Origin: an uncultured Methanobacterium sp.
GTDB taxonomy: Archaea > Methanobacteriota > Methanobacteria > Methanobacteriales > Methanobacteriaceae
DNA: 64,000 nucleotides
Reading direction: 5' to 3'
Assembly (NCBI RefSeq): GCF_963665055.1
Contig: NZ_OY762015.1
Coordinates: forward strand, 62,001-126,000
The notes beneath the pieces are model-generated. The model did not search any database. It was not told the origin of the DNA and saw nothing but the letters and a program-made list of their open reading frames with translations. The position numbers and the translations under genes were made by a program. Shown piece after piece: positions 35,630-43,043 of this stretch (its first letter is position 1; each line of letters begins with the position of its first letter).

Positions 35630-35864
35630 AATAGACTATTATGGTGCTCTTTACAATCTTTTTTGTAATAGACATTCAAATTAGAGATTAAATACAAATT
35701 AGAAATTAAATAAATAATCTTAGACAAACATCATCCTATTTCCGAGTCCAAAAGAAAAATTTATTTTTGTTAACAGCAATATATATTATAAAAAGTTGAT
35801 TTGCAAATGATTTGCCAGTAAATTCATGATAATCACTACTAAAAATAATGATTAGAGGTAATTC

Positions 35865-36248
35865 ATGAAAAAAACAACTCCCAATCAAGAAATACGCGAC
35901 CATCATGCAGACAAAGCAAATGGAGAAAGTTTGGCGCTTGCAAAGATCGCTGCGATGCCTGGACAGTATCGTGCAATGGGGGAGCGGCTTCATACCCTCA
36001 TCAAAGCCAGCTCACCAACCCTCTCACCAAGGACCTGGTACGGGATGCCGGCATATGCCAATGATGGTAAGGTCATCTGCTTCTTCCGTGGTGGTGTGAA
36101 TGAAAGATACATGACACTGGGCTTCACTGAGGAAGCAAAACTTGACGAAGGCAACTTATGGCCCACTTCCTTCGCTTTAAAAGAGTTGACTCCCACCGAA
36201 GAGACGATGATCACTTCCCTCGTGAAGAAAGCTGTGGCTGAGGACTGA
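35865..36248 (+). CDS. DUF1801 (YdhG-like) protein, probably acquired
   Basis: 127 residues of the DUF1801/YdhG pattern: a helical N-terminus, LSPRTWYGMPAYANDGKVIC, FFRGGVNERYMTLGF and a C-terminal helix. Some relatives have been proposed as iron chaperones (frataxin-like fold), but the function is unproven. The coding sequence is visibly richer in G and C (CCGGCATATGCC, CTCACCAAGGACCTGG) than all its neighbours, and an AGAGGT site precedes ATG 35865. Recent transfer from a bacterium or a higher-GC archaeon is likely. It sits between integrase remnants F and G. Confidence 0.7.
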   Translation: MKKTTPNQEIRDHHADKANGESLALAKIAAMPGQYRAMGERLHTLIKASSPTLSPRTWYGMPAYANDGKVICFFRGGVNERYMTLGFTEEAKLDEGNLWPTSFALKELTPTEETMITSLVKKAVAED

Positions 36249-36468
36249 AATCATCACTTGCCCCTGAAATTGTCGCAAGAGTAGTCTTAATGGACATAAG
36301 TCACCCAGTGTTAAGCTTTAAAAAATATCCATTCTAACCACACTTACAATTTTTTCATTTCCTTATTCAGTTTCCTGGCACTGTACTAAAAAAAATCCTG
36401 TTATTCTCTCTGTTTTTGTAGTTTCAGTATACCATTAACTGAAAAATTACTGGTGAACTTATTCATAT

Positions 36469-36595
36469 TTTAAGTAATTGGGCACATGTCCTCTTCATGT
36501 AACCTATTTTTTATTATCGGGTTGGCTAAGTAGTATGCGTCCCGAACCATACATTTAGCATCATGTCCCTAATGAGGTCCTGATTTTGCATAGGG
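36469..36595 (-). repeat. Integrase 3'-end remnant G
   Basis: TTTTAAGTAATTGGGCACAT, CTTCATGTAACC, GGGTTGGCTAAGTAGTATGC, GTCCCGAACC, TTTAGCATCATGTCCC and GGTCCTGATTT align in order with the other copies. A GGTGAACTTATTCA word upstream (36452-36465) is shared with remnant D. The rest of the 36249-36719 spacer shows nothing else. Confidence 0.65.
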
Positions 36596-36719
36596 CTTAC
36601 TGTAATGTTTATAAATGGAAATGTGAGAACTTCCTTAAGGACGATTTATGAAGGTGATTGGTAACTATAAATAAAAAAAGGTGTAAAAGTTATGCTATGA
36701 ATTTTAAAGAGGGAATATT

Positions 36720-37181
36720 ATGGATTTGAATATTTTATGGATGGTACCTGTAGCTTATTTTGTACATATTTTAGAAGAATCCCCGAGATTCGTGCCTTGG
36801 GCAACCAGATATCTTGGTGCACCTGAAACATTTGGGCAGTTTGTTCTGGGTAATGTTATTTTCATGGCATATGTCATCATAGCCACATCACTTGCAATCT
36901 TCTATCCTAGCGAAATAACACTGATTATTGGATTATCCACCGCTGCATGGATATTTTCAAACTTCCTAATCCATGCATACTACACCCTACGCACAGGTGA
37001 ATATTCTCCCGGTGTTGTAACTGGAGGTGCAATATACGTCCCGGTTTCATTGTATATTTACTACAACTTCCTGGGATCTGGATTGTTAAACACTTTGGAT
37101 CTGGCACTGTCGGTTATTATCGGATTTGGAATTATGTACATACCAACCATGATACAGCAAAAGAGAAAGGGGAAACTATAG
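36720..37181 (+). CDS. HXXEE domain membrane protein (copy 2)
   Basis: 153 residues, the same length as copy 1 at 15023-15484 and clearly paralogous. It starts MDLNILWMVPVAYFVHILEE, with the motif H16-x2-E19-E20 conserved, and carries the same GEYSPGVVT loop and IMYIPT ending. Four or five membrane helices. GAGGG precedes ATG 36720. It lies directly outside integrase remnant G, while copy 1 lies directly beside remnant A, so the accessory region is bracketed by the two paralogues in inverted orientation. Confidence 0.72.
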   Translation: MDLNILWMVPVAYFVHILEESPRFVPWATRYLGAPETFGQFVLGNVIFMAYVIIATSLAIFYPSEITLIIGLSTAAWIFSNFLIHAYYTLRTGEYSPGVVTGGAIYVPVSLYIYYNFLGSGLLNTLDLALSVIIGFGIMYIPTMIQQKRKGKL

Positions 37182-37352
37182 GTGGACTTCTCTTGTTTAA
37201 AAAACACTTCTCTTGTTTTTAAAAAAAGAATTGAGTGATTTGATTCAAACAAATTCTAATTTAACGTTAAAACGATTATTTAGGGCTTTAAAATAGCACT
37301 TAATTCTTTTAAATCCTATTTTATAACTTAACCCATAATTAAGGAGTTATTC

Positions 37353-37820
37353 ATGGTTACAAAGACAAAAATTAAAATCAATGACAATAACAAATTGCGA
37401 GAAATATTGGATTCTGAGTATGAAGGTTCATCTCAAATTAGAATGTGTAAATATGCTTTAAAACTATCAACACACATTTTAAAATTAGTAAAGTACGATG
37501 AACCTGAAAATCCAATTATTAAAGAAGGCTATTTGATAAATGAGGCATGGCAACGTGGGGAAGTTCGCATGCATGATGTTAGGCAGGCGGGTTTTAAGAT
37601 TCACAAATTAGCAAGGGAGTCGGGAGATGAAGTAATTCAAACTGCATTAAGGGTTGTAGGTCAATCTATTGCAACTGCGCATATGAAAGAACACGCAATG
37701 GTGGCTTCTGATTATGCAATTAAGGTTATAAATCTTCTTTACCCTAACAAAATAGAAAAGGTTACTGAAGAACGATTATGGCAAATAAAGCAACTGCAAT
37801 CAATTTCAGAACCGCAATAA
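37353..37820 (+). CDS. Putative immunity protein (Imm5-like family)
   Basis: 155-residue helical cytosolic protein. The C-terminal stretch ALRVVGQSIATAHMKEHAMV followed by ASDYAIKVINLL matches, as I recall it, a family annotated as putative immunity protein in bacterial polymorphic toxin systems. A central VRMHDVRQAGFKIHKLARE adds to this. No toxin gene is adjacent. AAGGAG at 37341-37346 precedes ATG 37353. An orphan immunity gene, or a domesticated one, is the cautious reading. Confidence 0.6.
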   Translation: MVTKTKIKINDNNKLREILDSEYEGSSQIRMCKYALKLSTHILKLVKYDEPENPIIKEGYLINEAWQRGEVRMHDVRQAGFKIHKLARESGDEVIQTALRVVGQSIATAHMKEHAMVASDYAIKVINLLYPNKIEKVTEERLWQIKQLQSISEPQ

Positions 37821-37827
37821 ATGAACT

Positions 37828-38469
37828 TTACTCCTTCTTCATAATGTAATATAGTTTTAGTCCTGTTATCCCAATCCATATCCAAGGCACTGCCAGGAAT
37901 AATCTCTGGGCGACTCCCTGATAGTCCACGTAGTATGTCATGGAAATTTTAAGCAAAATAACAAAAATAATTGATAACAGTCCACTTATTAATGAATAGG
38001 TTCGGTATCTGCCCCAAACCATACTATCTTCATTTCTTAATCCTTGCCAGATCAAGAGTTGAGCGATGATAATTGCCACAAATGCAGTGGCACTTACCAG
38101 ATTATGAGGCATTTGTGAGAGATAATCCTCAGGGAATACTCCAGCAAACAACACTCCTAAACCAAATAAAACAACGAACCACACCCCTGCTTTAAGAGCT
38201 CTCCCCTGCGGACTTGGCAAACCACTACGAAGTCCAAGGGCTAAACTTATGGTTAAAAGGCCAAAAATAATGAAATTAATGTTTTGAATAATTGCATAAG
38301 GCCCAACACCAAGATCACTGACAAAATTGCTGGTTTGACTATAGTCCGACCTTAGAAGACTGGCTATTATCACCAAAAGTGCGAAAAAGATGGGAGCAAC
38401 GATACCACACATCGCGAAGAATCGTTGCCGGTTCATCATTTGTATAGATATTCCATTTCCCCTATTCAC
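37828..38469 (-). CDS. DUF998 family membrane protein
   Basis: 213 residues with six hydrophobic helices. The family phrases SNFVSDLGVGPYA, GVLFAGVFPED and MPHNLVSATAF are clear. The function of DUF998 proteins is unknown. The frame reaches GTG 38478, but GGTGAG followed by four bases favours GTG 38469. It converges on the immunity-like gene with only 7 bases between stops. Confidence 0.75.
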   Translation of the reverse strand: MNRGNGISIQMMNRQRFFAMCGIVAPIFFALLVIIASLLRSDYSQTSNFVSDLGVGPYAIIQNINFIIFGLLTISLALGLRSGLPSPQGRALKAGVWFVVLFGLGVLFAGVFPEDYLSQMPHNLVSATAFVAIIIAQLLIWQGLRNEDSMVWGRYRTYSLISGLLSIIFVILLKISMTYYVDYQGVAQRLFLAVPWIWIGITGLKLYYIMKKE

Positions 38470-38565
38470 ATTTCTCACCCCATAACAAAAATAATATAAA
38501 AATTTACTAAGTTAAATTCTATTAAATTATTCTAACAATATAATATAAGGACAGTTCTATTTAAA

Positions 38566-39300
38566 TTATACGGGTAAATAGCTGGATATCAATGCAAATA
38601 GTGCGAATGCGGAAATAAGCACCAATGCTGCCAACCTGGCTTCCCCATATTTGTGCGATTCTGGAATTATTTCTTCTACAGTAACTGTTAATAGTACCCC
38701 TGCAGTGAAAGCTAAGATAGAATATTCCACTATTGGTGGTTGCCCTTTAACCAGTAAATAGCCTGCAGCTGCACCAATTAAAACCGGGACACTTGCTGAG
38801 ATGAGTAAAAGAATTCGAGTTTTTCGTTTAATTCCTTTATCTTTTAATGCGGCAACAGTGGCAAAACCTTCAGGTAAATCTGCTGAAACTACACCTACTG
38901 CCAGTAACAGGCCCAGATTTAAAGATACCAACGCCCCGGTTCCAATCATTAAACCATCAGTAAATGAATCAATGGTGGTGCCTATAAATATGGCCCACGC
39001 AGCAGTGGACTGGCTCAGGTCACCACTTTTTACCTGCATGTAATTTATCAACTGGTCCAGAATGACAAAAAATACACCGCCTGCCACAAAAGCTAAGATT
39101 ACAATCCAGGGAGTAGTCGCGGTTAAAGATCGTGGAATTAATTCAACACTTATTACTGCAAGAATAATTCCTGTGGCGGCATGTAATGCTAAACTTAGAT
39201 TCTTTTTACTTATTTGAAAGAATTCAGCAGCAAGACCACCTGCAAAAGTTCCTAACACCGGTAATAATGAATATAAGAATATTACCAGCAGTTCGTTCAT
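38566..39300 (-). CDS. ZIP family metal transporter with altered site motifs
   Basis: 244-residue ZIP-type carrier with eight membrane helices, expected to import divalent metals such as zinc or iron. The helix IV motif, normally HN-x-PEG, reads DSFTDG, and the helix V motif reads ADLPEG; EEIIPES is retained later. Loss of the histidines, with acidic residues in their place, may alter metal choice or reflect a GufA-like subfamily. AAAGGGA precedes ATG 39300. It is divergent from the GMC-type gene. Confidence 0.75.
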   Translation of the reverse strand: MNELLVIFLYSLLPVLGTFAGGLAAEFFQISKKNLSLALHAATGIILAVISVELIPRSLTATTPWIVILAFVAGGVFFVILDQLINYMQVKSGDLSQSTAAWAIFIGTTIDSFTDGLMIGTGALVSLNLGLLLAVGVVSADLPEGFATVAALKDKGIKRKTRILLLISASVPVLIGAAAGYLLVKGQPPIVEYSILAFTAGVLLTVTVEEIIPESHKYGEARLAALVLISAFALFALISSYLPV

Positions 39301-39493
39301 ATTTATCCCTTTCTAAACATTTACTTCAAGTAATAATTTATTAATTTATACACAAATAATTATTGACATCTTTTAATTAGTGACATCTTTACATCATCAT
39401 TAATTAAGGAAAATATAATAATGCAAGTTTCTTATAATCTGAAAGGATATTAACGAAAAGATAAAATTAGAATAGTAGATAAGAGGGGATTTG

Positions 39494-40690
39494 ATGGAAA
39501 AAGTACTGATTGTGGGATCAGGAGCTGGAGGGGCTACTGTTGCTAAAAATTTGGCAAAAAAGGGTATGGATGTCACTATTATCGAAAAAGGTAACTGGAT
39601 AAATGCTGCAAAAGCTTATCAGTGTTATGACAACATGAATGTGGGTGTAGAACTTCTCAAAGCCACTTGTGTTGGTGGAACTACCCTGGTCACAGCAGGT
39701 AACGCTGTTAGAACTTGTCAAAAAGAGTTCAAAAATATTGGGATTAATATCGACCATGAACTTCTCGAAGTAGAGCGTGAACTTAATGTAAATACACTTC
39801 CAGACTCCCATGTGGGGGAAGGAACGAGAAAAATCGTGGAGGCTGCTTCAGATTTGGGCTTGAGAATGGAAAAAATGCCTAAATTCATAGATCCTTTAAA
39901 ATGTATACCTTGCGGGCAATGCGTTATGGGATGTCCAAGACATGCCAAATGGAGTGCTTTAAGTTATCTTGAAGAAGCAGAGAATTCTGGAGTAAAGATC
40001 TTATCAAACACATCTGTTGAAAAGATTATAACAAAAAATGGAGTGGTTCAAGGAGTAAAAACTGATGAGAAAGAATATTATTCTGATATGGTCGTATTAT
40101 CAGCAGGGGCCATTGAAACTCCCAGGATACTTATTAGATCTGGTTTGAATGCGGGGGAGCAATTGTTTGTTGATACATTCATAACAGTGGGAGGTATTCT
40201 TAAAGGCATCAAGTTTAACAAAGAAGTGTCCACGAATTCCCTATGGAAAGGCAGTGATTTCATTTTAACACCCCATTATACCAGTACAACTGCTGAAATG
40301 TTAAAAACAACGGGATATGGTGCGAATGATATTCTGGGAATGATGGTTATGATCAAAGATGACAGATCTGGAATGGTTACAGAGAATGAAGTGGTTAAAG
40401 AAAATACTGCACACGATGTTGGTCTTTTAACTGAGGGTTCAGCCATTGCCGGTGCACTTCTTGAAACTGCAGGAGTAGATACCAGTACTATTGTTTCAAC
40501 TCCGGCTCGAGGTGCTCATCCTGGGGGTACTGCAGCTATCGGGGAAGTTGTGGACAACAATCTTGAAACTGAGATAAATGGTTTATACGTAGCAGATGCC
40601 AGTGTTTTCCCCAGCGCTCCTGGATCTCCACCAGTTCTCACCATAATGGCTCTTGCAAAAAGGCTTGCTAAATATTTAAGCGAAAATTAA
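39494..40690 (+). CDS. GMC-family FAD-dependent oxidoreductase with Fe-S cluster motif
   Basis: 398 residues. N-terminal FAD-binding Rossmann motif VLIVGSGAGGATVA; VGGTTLVTAGN; a [4Fe-4S] ferredoxin-like motif C137-x2-C140-x2-C143-x3-C147-P; and the GMC C-terminal signature HPGGTAAIGEVVD...YVADASVFPSAP with the FAD-contacting region. The family oxidises alcohols or other CH-OH groups; the cluster suggests electron transfer to ferredoxin or F420 partners. It is shorter than typical GMC enzymes (about 500), lacking part of the substrate domain. ATG 39494 after GAGGGGAT is chosen. Confidence 0.78.
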   Translation: MEKVLIVGSGAGGATVAKNLAKKGMDVTIIEKGNWINAAKAYQCYDNMNVGVELLKATCVGGTTLVTAGNAVRTCQKEFKNIGINIDHELLEVERELNVNTLPDSHVGEGTRKIVEAASDLGLRMEKMPKFIDPLKCIPCGQCVMGCPRHAKWSALSYLEEAENSGVKILSNTSVEKIITKNGVVQGVKTDEKEYYSDMVVLSAGAIETPRILIRSGLNAGEQLFVDTFITVGGILKGIKFNKEVSTNSLWKGSDFILTPHYTSTTAEMLKTTGYGANDILGMMVMIKDDRSGMVTENEVVKENTAHDVGLLTEGSAIAGALLETAGVDTSTIVSTPARGAHPGGTAAIGEVVDNNLETEINGLYVADASVFPSAPGSPPVLTIMALAKRLAKYLSEN

Positions 40691-41012
40691 TGAATTATAT
40701 AATTAAAATGAAGGTGAAATAATTTTGATCTTCTATTTATCACTTTTTTTGAATCCATGAAAGATTTTGAAGCATACCTTACAGATCCATTCCATCTTAA
40801 TTTTATAGAAAATAATTCAGATAGTACTGCAGAAAGTAGTGCTGTTTGCTTCCAGACAACTAAAATAAATCTCATAAACCAATAAATTATTAATAATTAC
40901 CAATTGATTTGGTTATTATGGCAAATCTGGAGAAGTAGGTCCTGTTTCCTATTTGAACATAATAACCGTTTAAGTGCTTAATAGTTAACTTAAGTGCTTA
41001 ATTATTAAAAAT
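40691..41012. other. Spacer without supported gene
   Basis: AT-rich sequence between the GMC gene and the HxlR gene. TTAAGTGCTTAAT occurs twice (about 40971-40983 and 40990-41002). A 42-codon frame from ATG 40757 has no ribosome binding site and is not supported. Confidence 0.35.
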
Positions 41013-41354
41013 TCAGAAAGTATGCCACTCTTCACTCCATTCAGCCATGGGGCGAGTTACTTTATGTAATTGTCTACCTTTTTCCGTTAGAGAATATTCT
41101 ACTTTAATGGGTGAATCATCAATGATATTTTTTTCAATTATTCCATAATTAACCATATTTTTTAATTTAGAGGATAAGGTCCTTGAACTGATCTTGGGCA
41201 AAGCTTTTGCTATTTCATTATATCTTAAAGGCCCATTAGCCATTACCAGTTCTCTAACAATTAGCAGAGTCCATTTATTCCCGATCAACAGTATTGTTTT
41301 CTCCACAGGGCATGCTATCTCTTCAAAACCATCTGGATATTTCAATTCACTCAT
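41013..41354 (-). CDS. HxlR family transcriptional regulator
   Basis: 113-residue winged-helix protein. The HxlR words ACPVEKTILLIGNKWTLLIV, NGPLRYNEIAKALPKIS, RTLSSKLKNMVNYGIIEK and VEYSLTEKGRQL are all present. The cysteine in ACPVEKT is the conserved redox- or aldehyde-sensing Cys of the family. GTGAT precedes ATG 41354. It is divergent from a flavin-binding PPOX-type gene, which it probably regulates. TATA boxes for the two directions lie about 50 bases apart. Confidence 0.9.
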   Translation of the reverse strand: MSELKYPDGFEEIACPVEKTILLIGNKWTLLIVRELVMANGPLRYNEIAKALPKISSRTLSSKLKNMVNYGIIEKNIIDDSPIKVEYSLTEKGRQLHKVTRPMAEWSEEWHTF

Positions 41355-41382
41355 TTTATCACGTTAAATTATCTTGAAACTA

Positions 41383-41446
41383 GGTTATAAAACCAACTTT
41401 ACCAGTTGATACTTGCTTTACCCTTAGATACAGGTCCTATATATAC
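41383..41446. promoter_or_regulatory. Divergent promoters of hxlR-type and PPOX genes
   Basis: Minus-strand TATA word (complement of GGTTATAAAA, 41383-41392) for the HxlR gene, and plus-strand CTATATATAC (41437-41446) for the flavin protein gene. GATACTTGC...TTAGATACAG between them contains a repeated GATAC word that could be a regulator site. Confidence 0.45.
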
Positions 41447-41492
41447 TTTACATTATACAGTTACTTTAATTATTAATGGAGGATACACAGTT

Positions 41493-41897
41493 ATGAATGA
41501 AGTAGTGAAATTTTTATGTGAAAATCCAGTAACCTACGTTGCAACCATTGGTTTAGATGGTAAACCCAAAGTTCGACCATTCCAGTTCATGCTTGAAAAT
41601 GGCGGAAAACTCTATTTCTGTACCAACAACCAGAAAGATGTTTATAAACAGATCCAGAAATTCCCATATATTGAAGTCACGACTTCCAGTCCGGATTTTA
41701 GGTGGATAAGGCTTAGTGGTAAAGTTGTATTTTCTGAAGATATGGAAGTTAAAAAGGCAATAATTGACAGTAGCCAACTGGTAAAGTCACTCTATCAAAC
41801 TGCAGATAATCCTATATTCAAGATATTCTATCTTGAGGATGCAAAAGCAACAATTGCCGATTTCTCAGGTGAACCTCCTAAAGAGTTCTCACTCTGA
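41493..41897 (+). CDS. Pyridoxamine 5'-phosphate oxidase-like flavin protein
   Basis: 134-residue split-barrel protein of the PPOX/FMN-binding type. Typical words are NPVTYVATIGLDGKPKVRPF, LYFCTNNQKDVYKQIQKFPY and RWIRLSGKVVFSED. Members bind FMN or F420 and reduce small electrophiles. The frame reaches 41406, but GGAGGA at 41478-41483 selects ATG 41493. It is divergent from an HxlR gene, the usual pairing for redox or aldehyde-responsive control. Confidence 0.85.
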   Translation: MNEVVKFLCENPVTYVATIGLDGKPKVRPFQFMLENGGKLYFCTNNQKDVYKQIQKFPYIEVTTSSPDFRWIRLSGKVVFSEDMEVKKAIIDSSQLVKSLYQTADNPIFKIFYLEDAKATIADFSGEPPKEFSL

Positions 41898-41900
41898 TAT

Positions 41901-41942
41901 GTTTTTTAATTTTTAATTATTTTTTATTTAAATTATTTTTTA
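41901..41942. terminator. T-rich stretch between convergent genes
   Basis: GTTTTTTAATTTTTAATTAT followed by TTTTTATTTAAATTATTTTT; likely U-rich terminator after the PPOX gene, before the convergent TrmB gene. Confidence 0.45.
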
Positions 41943-41983
41943 ATATTGTTCCATTACATTTTTGAGTGTATTCTTACACAAAT

Positions 41984-42772
41984 TCAGGGTCCTGTTTGCA
42001 TCTGGATATATGTATTCCATCGCATATTGAACATGTCTGCCATTGAGGATGCTACTGCTGGACTGGGAATCCACAAGGCCACTACTTTGTTTAGATCCAG
42101 GATATTTTCATTAATTTTAGGGAAAATAATCAACAACTCTTTCTCATCCACTACCACGTACTTAATGGGTGGTTTTCCAGAGACTATCATCTCCGGTTGA
42201 ACATCCTCAAAGGATTTAATAAGGTTAATTTCACCTTCGCTGGTCTTTATAATATCTCCGGCAATGATTCGAAACCTGATCTGGTTTTTTTTAGCCTTTA
42301 AAATAATGGGCTTTAGCGATTCAATTTCTTCAGGAAAATATAGATCACCAGTCAGCATAACGCTTTTTTTAGCTCTGGACACCATATCCACTGATTTGGC
42401 TGTAATGCTCTTTTTGCCATGAATCAACCATACTTTTGGTATCTCCTTTTTTATCTGCTGATCATACATCATGGACATTTCACTGGATAAGGAGTCAATT
42501 TCACCCATAAGATCAGACTGCCTCCTGTCAATTACCATCCTTGGATCGCAAGCTGTGAACAGTTTTGGACGTCCTTGCTCCACAGTTATCCACCCATCTC
42601 TTTCCAGCTTGTTTAAAACATCATAAATTTTAGTCCTTGGAATATTCGCTTCTGAAGCAATAGTTGTAGCATCAACCGGGCCAAAATTCGTAATAACAAT
42701 GTAAGTCCTTGCACCGTAACTGGATAAACCCAGTTTTTGCAATGATGATACCATCTTCTCATCAAACATCAT
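41984..42772 (-). CDS. TrmB family transcriptional regulator
   Basis: 262 residues. N-terminal winged helix (about 8-75; LGLSSYGARTYIVITNFGPV then IPRTKIYDVLNKLERDGWI), a dimerising coiled coil (about 80-115), and a C-terminal ligand domain of the TrmB type (about 120-255). Archaeal TrmB proteins sense sugars or other metabolites and act as repressors or activators. AGGTGAC precedes ATG 42772, followed by a second ATG. It is divergent from an MFS exporter 270 bases away, with a tandem-repeat block between. Confidence 0.85.
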   Translation of the reverse strand: MMFDEKMVSSLQKLGLSSYGARTYIVITNFGPVDATTIASEANIPRTKIYDVLNKLERDGWITVEQGRPKLFTACDPRMVIDRRQSDLMGEIDSLSSEMSMMYDQQIKKEIPKVWLIHGKKSITAKSVDMVSRAKKSVMLTGDLYFPEEIESLKPIILKAKKNQIRFRIIAGDIIKTSEGEINLIKSFEDVQPEMIVSGKPPIKYVVVDEKELLIIFPKINENILDLNKVVALWIPSPAVASSMADMFNMRWNTYIQMQTGP

Positions 42773-42890
42773 GTTTAGTCACCTGTTCACCTATTAAAGT
42801 TACATTATATTTATATGATGTTCCTGTGAATTTAAAACTATAGAACTGAAGGACTAATTAGGTATGAAAAGTAATAGAGTCTGCTGAAAG

Positions 42891-43015
42891 GACTAGTAGA
42901 ACTGGTTAAGAGTGTTAGACTGGTAGAAGGGCTGGTAGAACTGGTTAAGAGTGTTAGACTGGTAGAAGGGCTGGTAGAACTGGTTAAGGTGTTAGGGCTG
43001 GTAGAACTGATGAAG
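42891..43015. repeat. 39-bp tandem repeat between trmB-type and MFS genes
   Basis: Unit begins GGCTGGTAGAACTGGTTAAG and continues AGTGTTAGACTGGTAGAAG. Copies at 42891-42929 and 42930-42968 are nearly identical, a third at 42969 shortens to GTGTTAG, and a partial fourth starts at 42996. The unit contains internal CTGGTAGAA duplications. The array lies just before the MFS ribosome binding site. Confidence 0.85.
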
Positions 43016-43043
43016 AATAATAAAACTAGTGGAAGGGGTTAAG

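Noticed and set aside
40757..40885. 42-codon frame MKDFEAYLTDPF...
   Set aside because: No ribosome binding site or promoter was seen, and there is no recognisable product.
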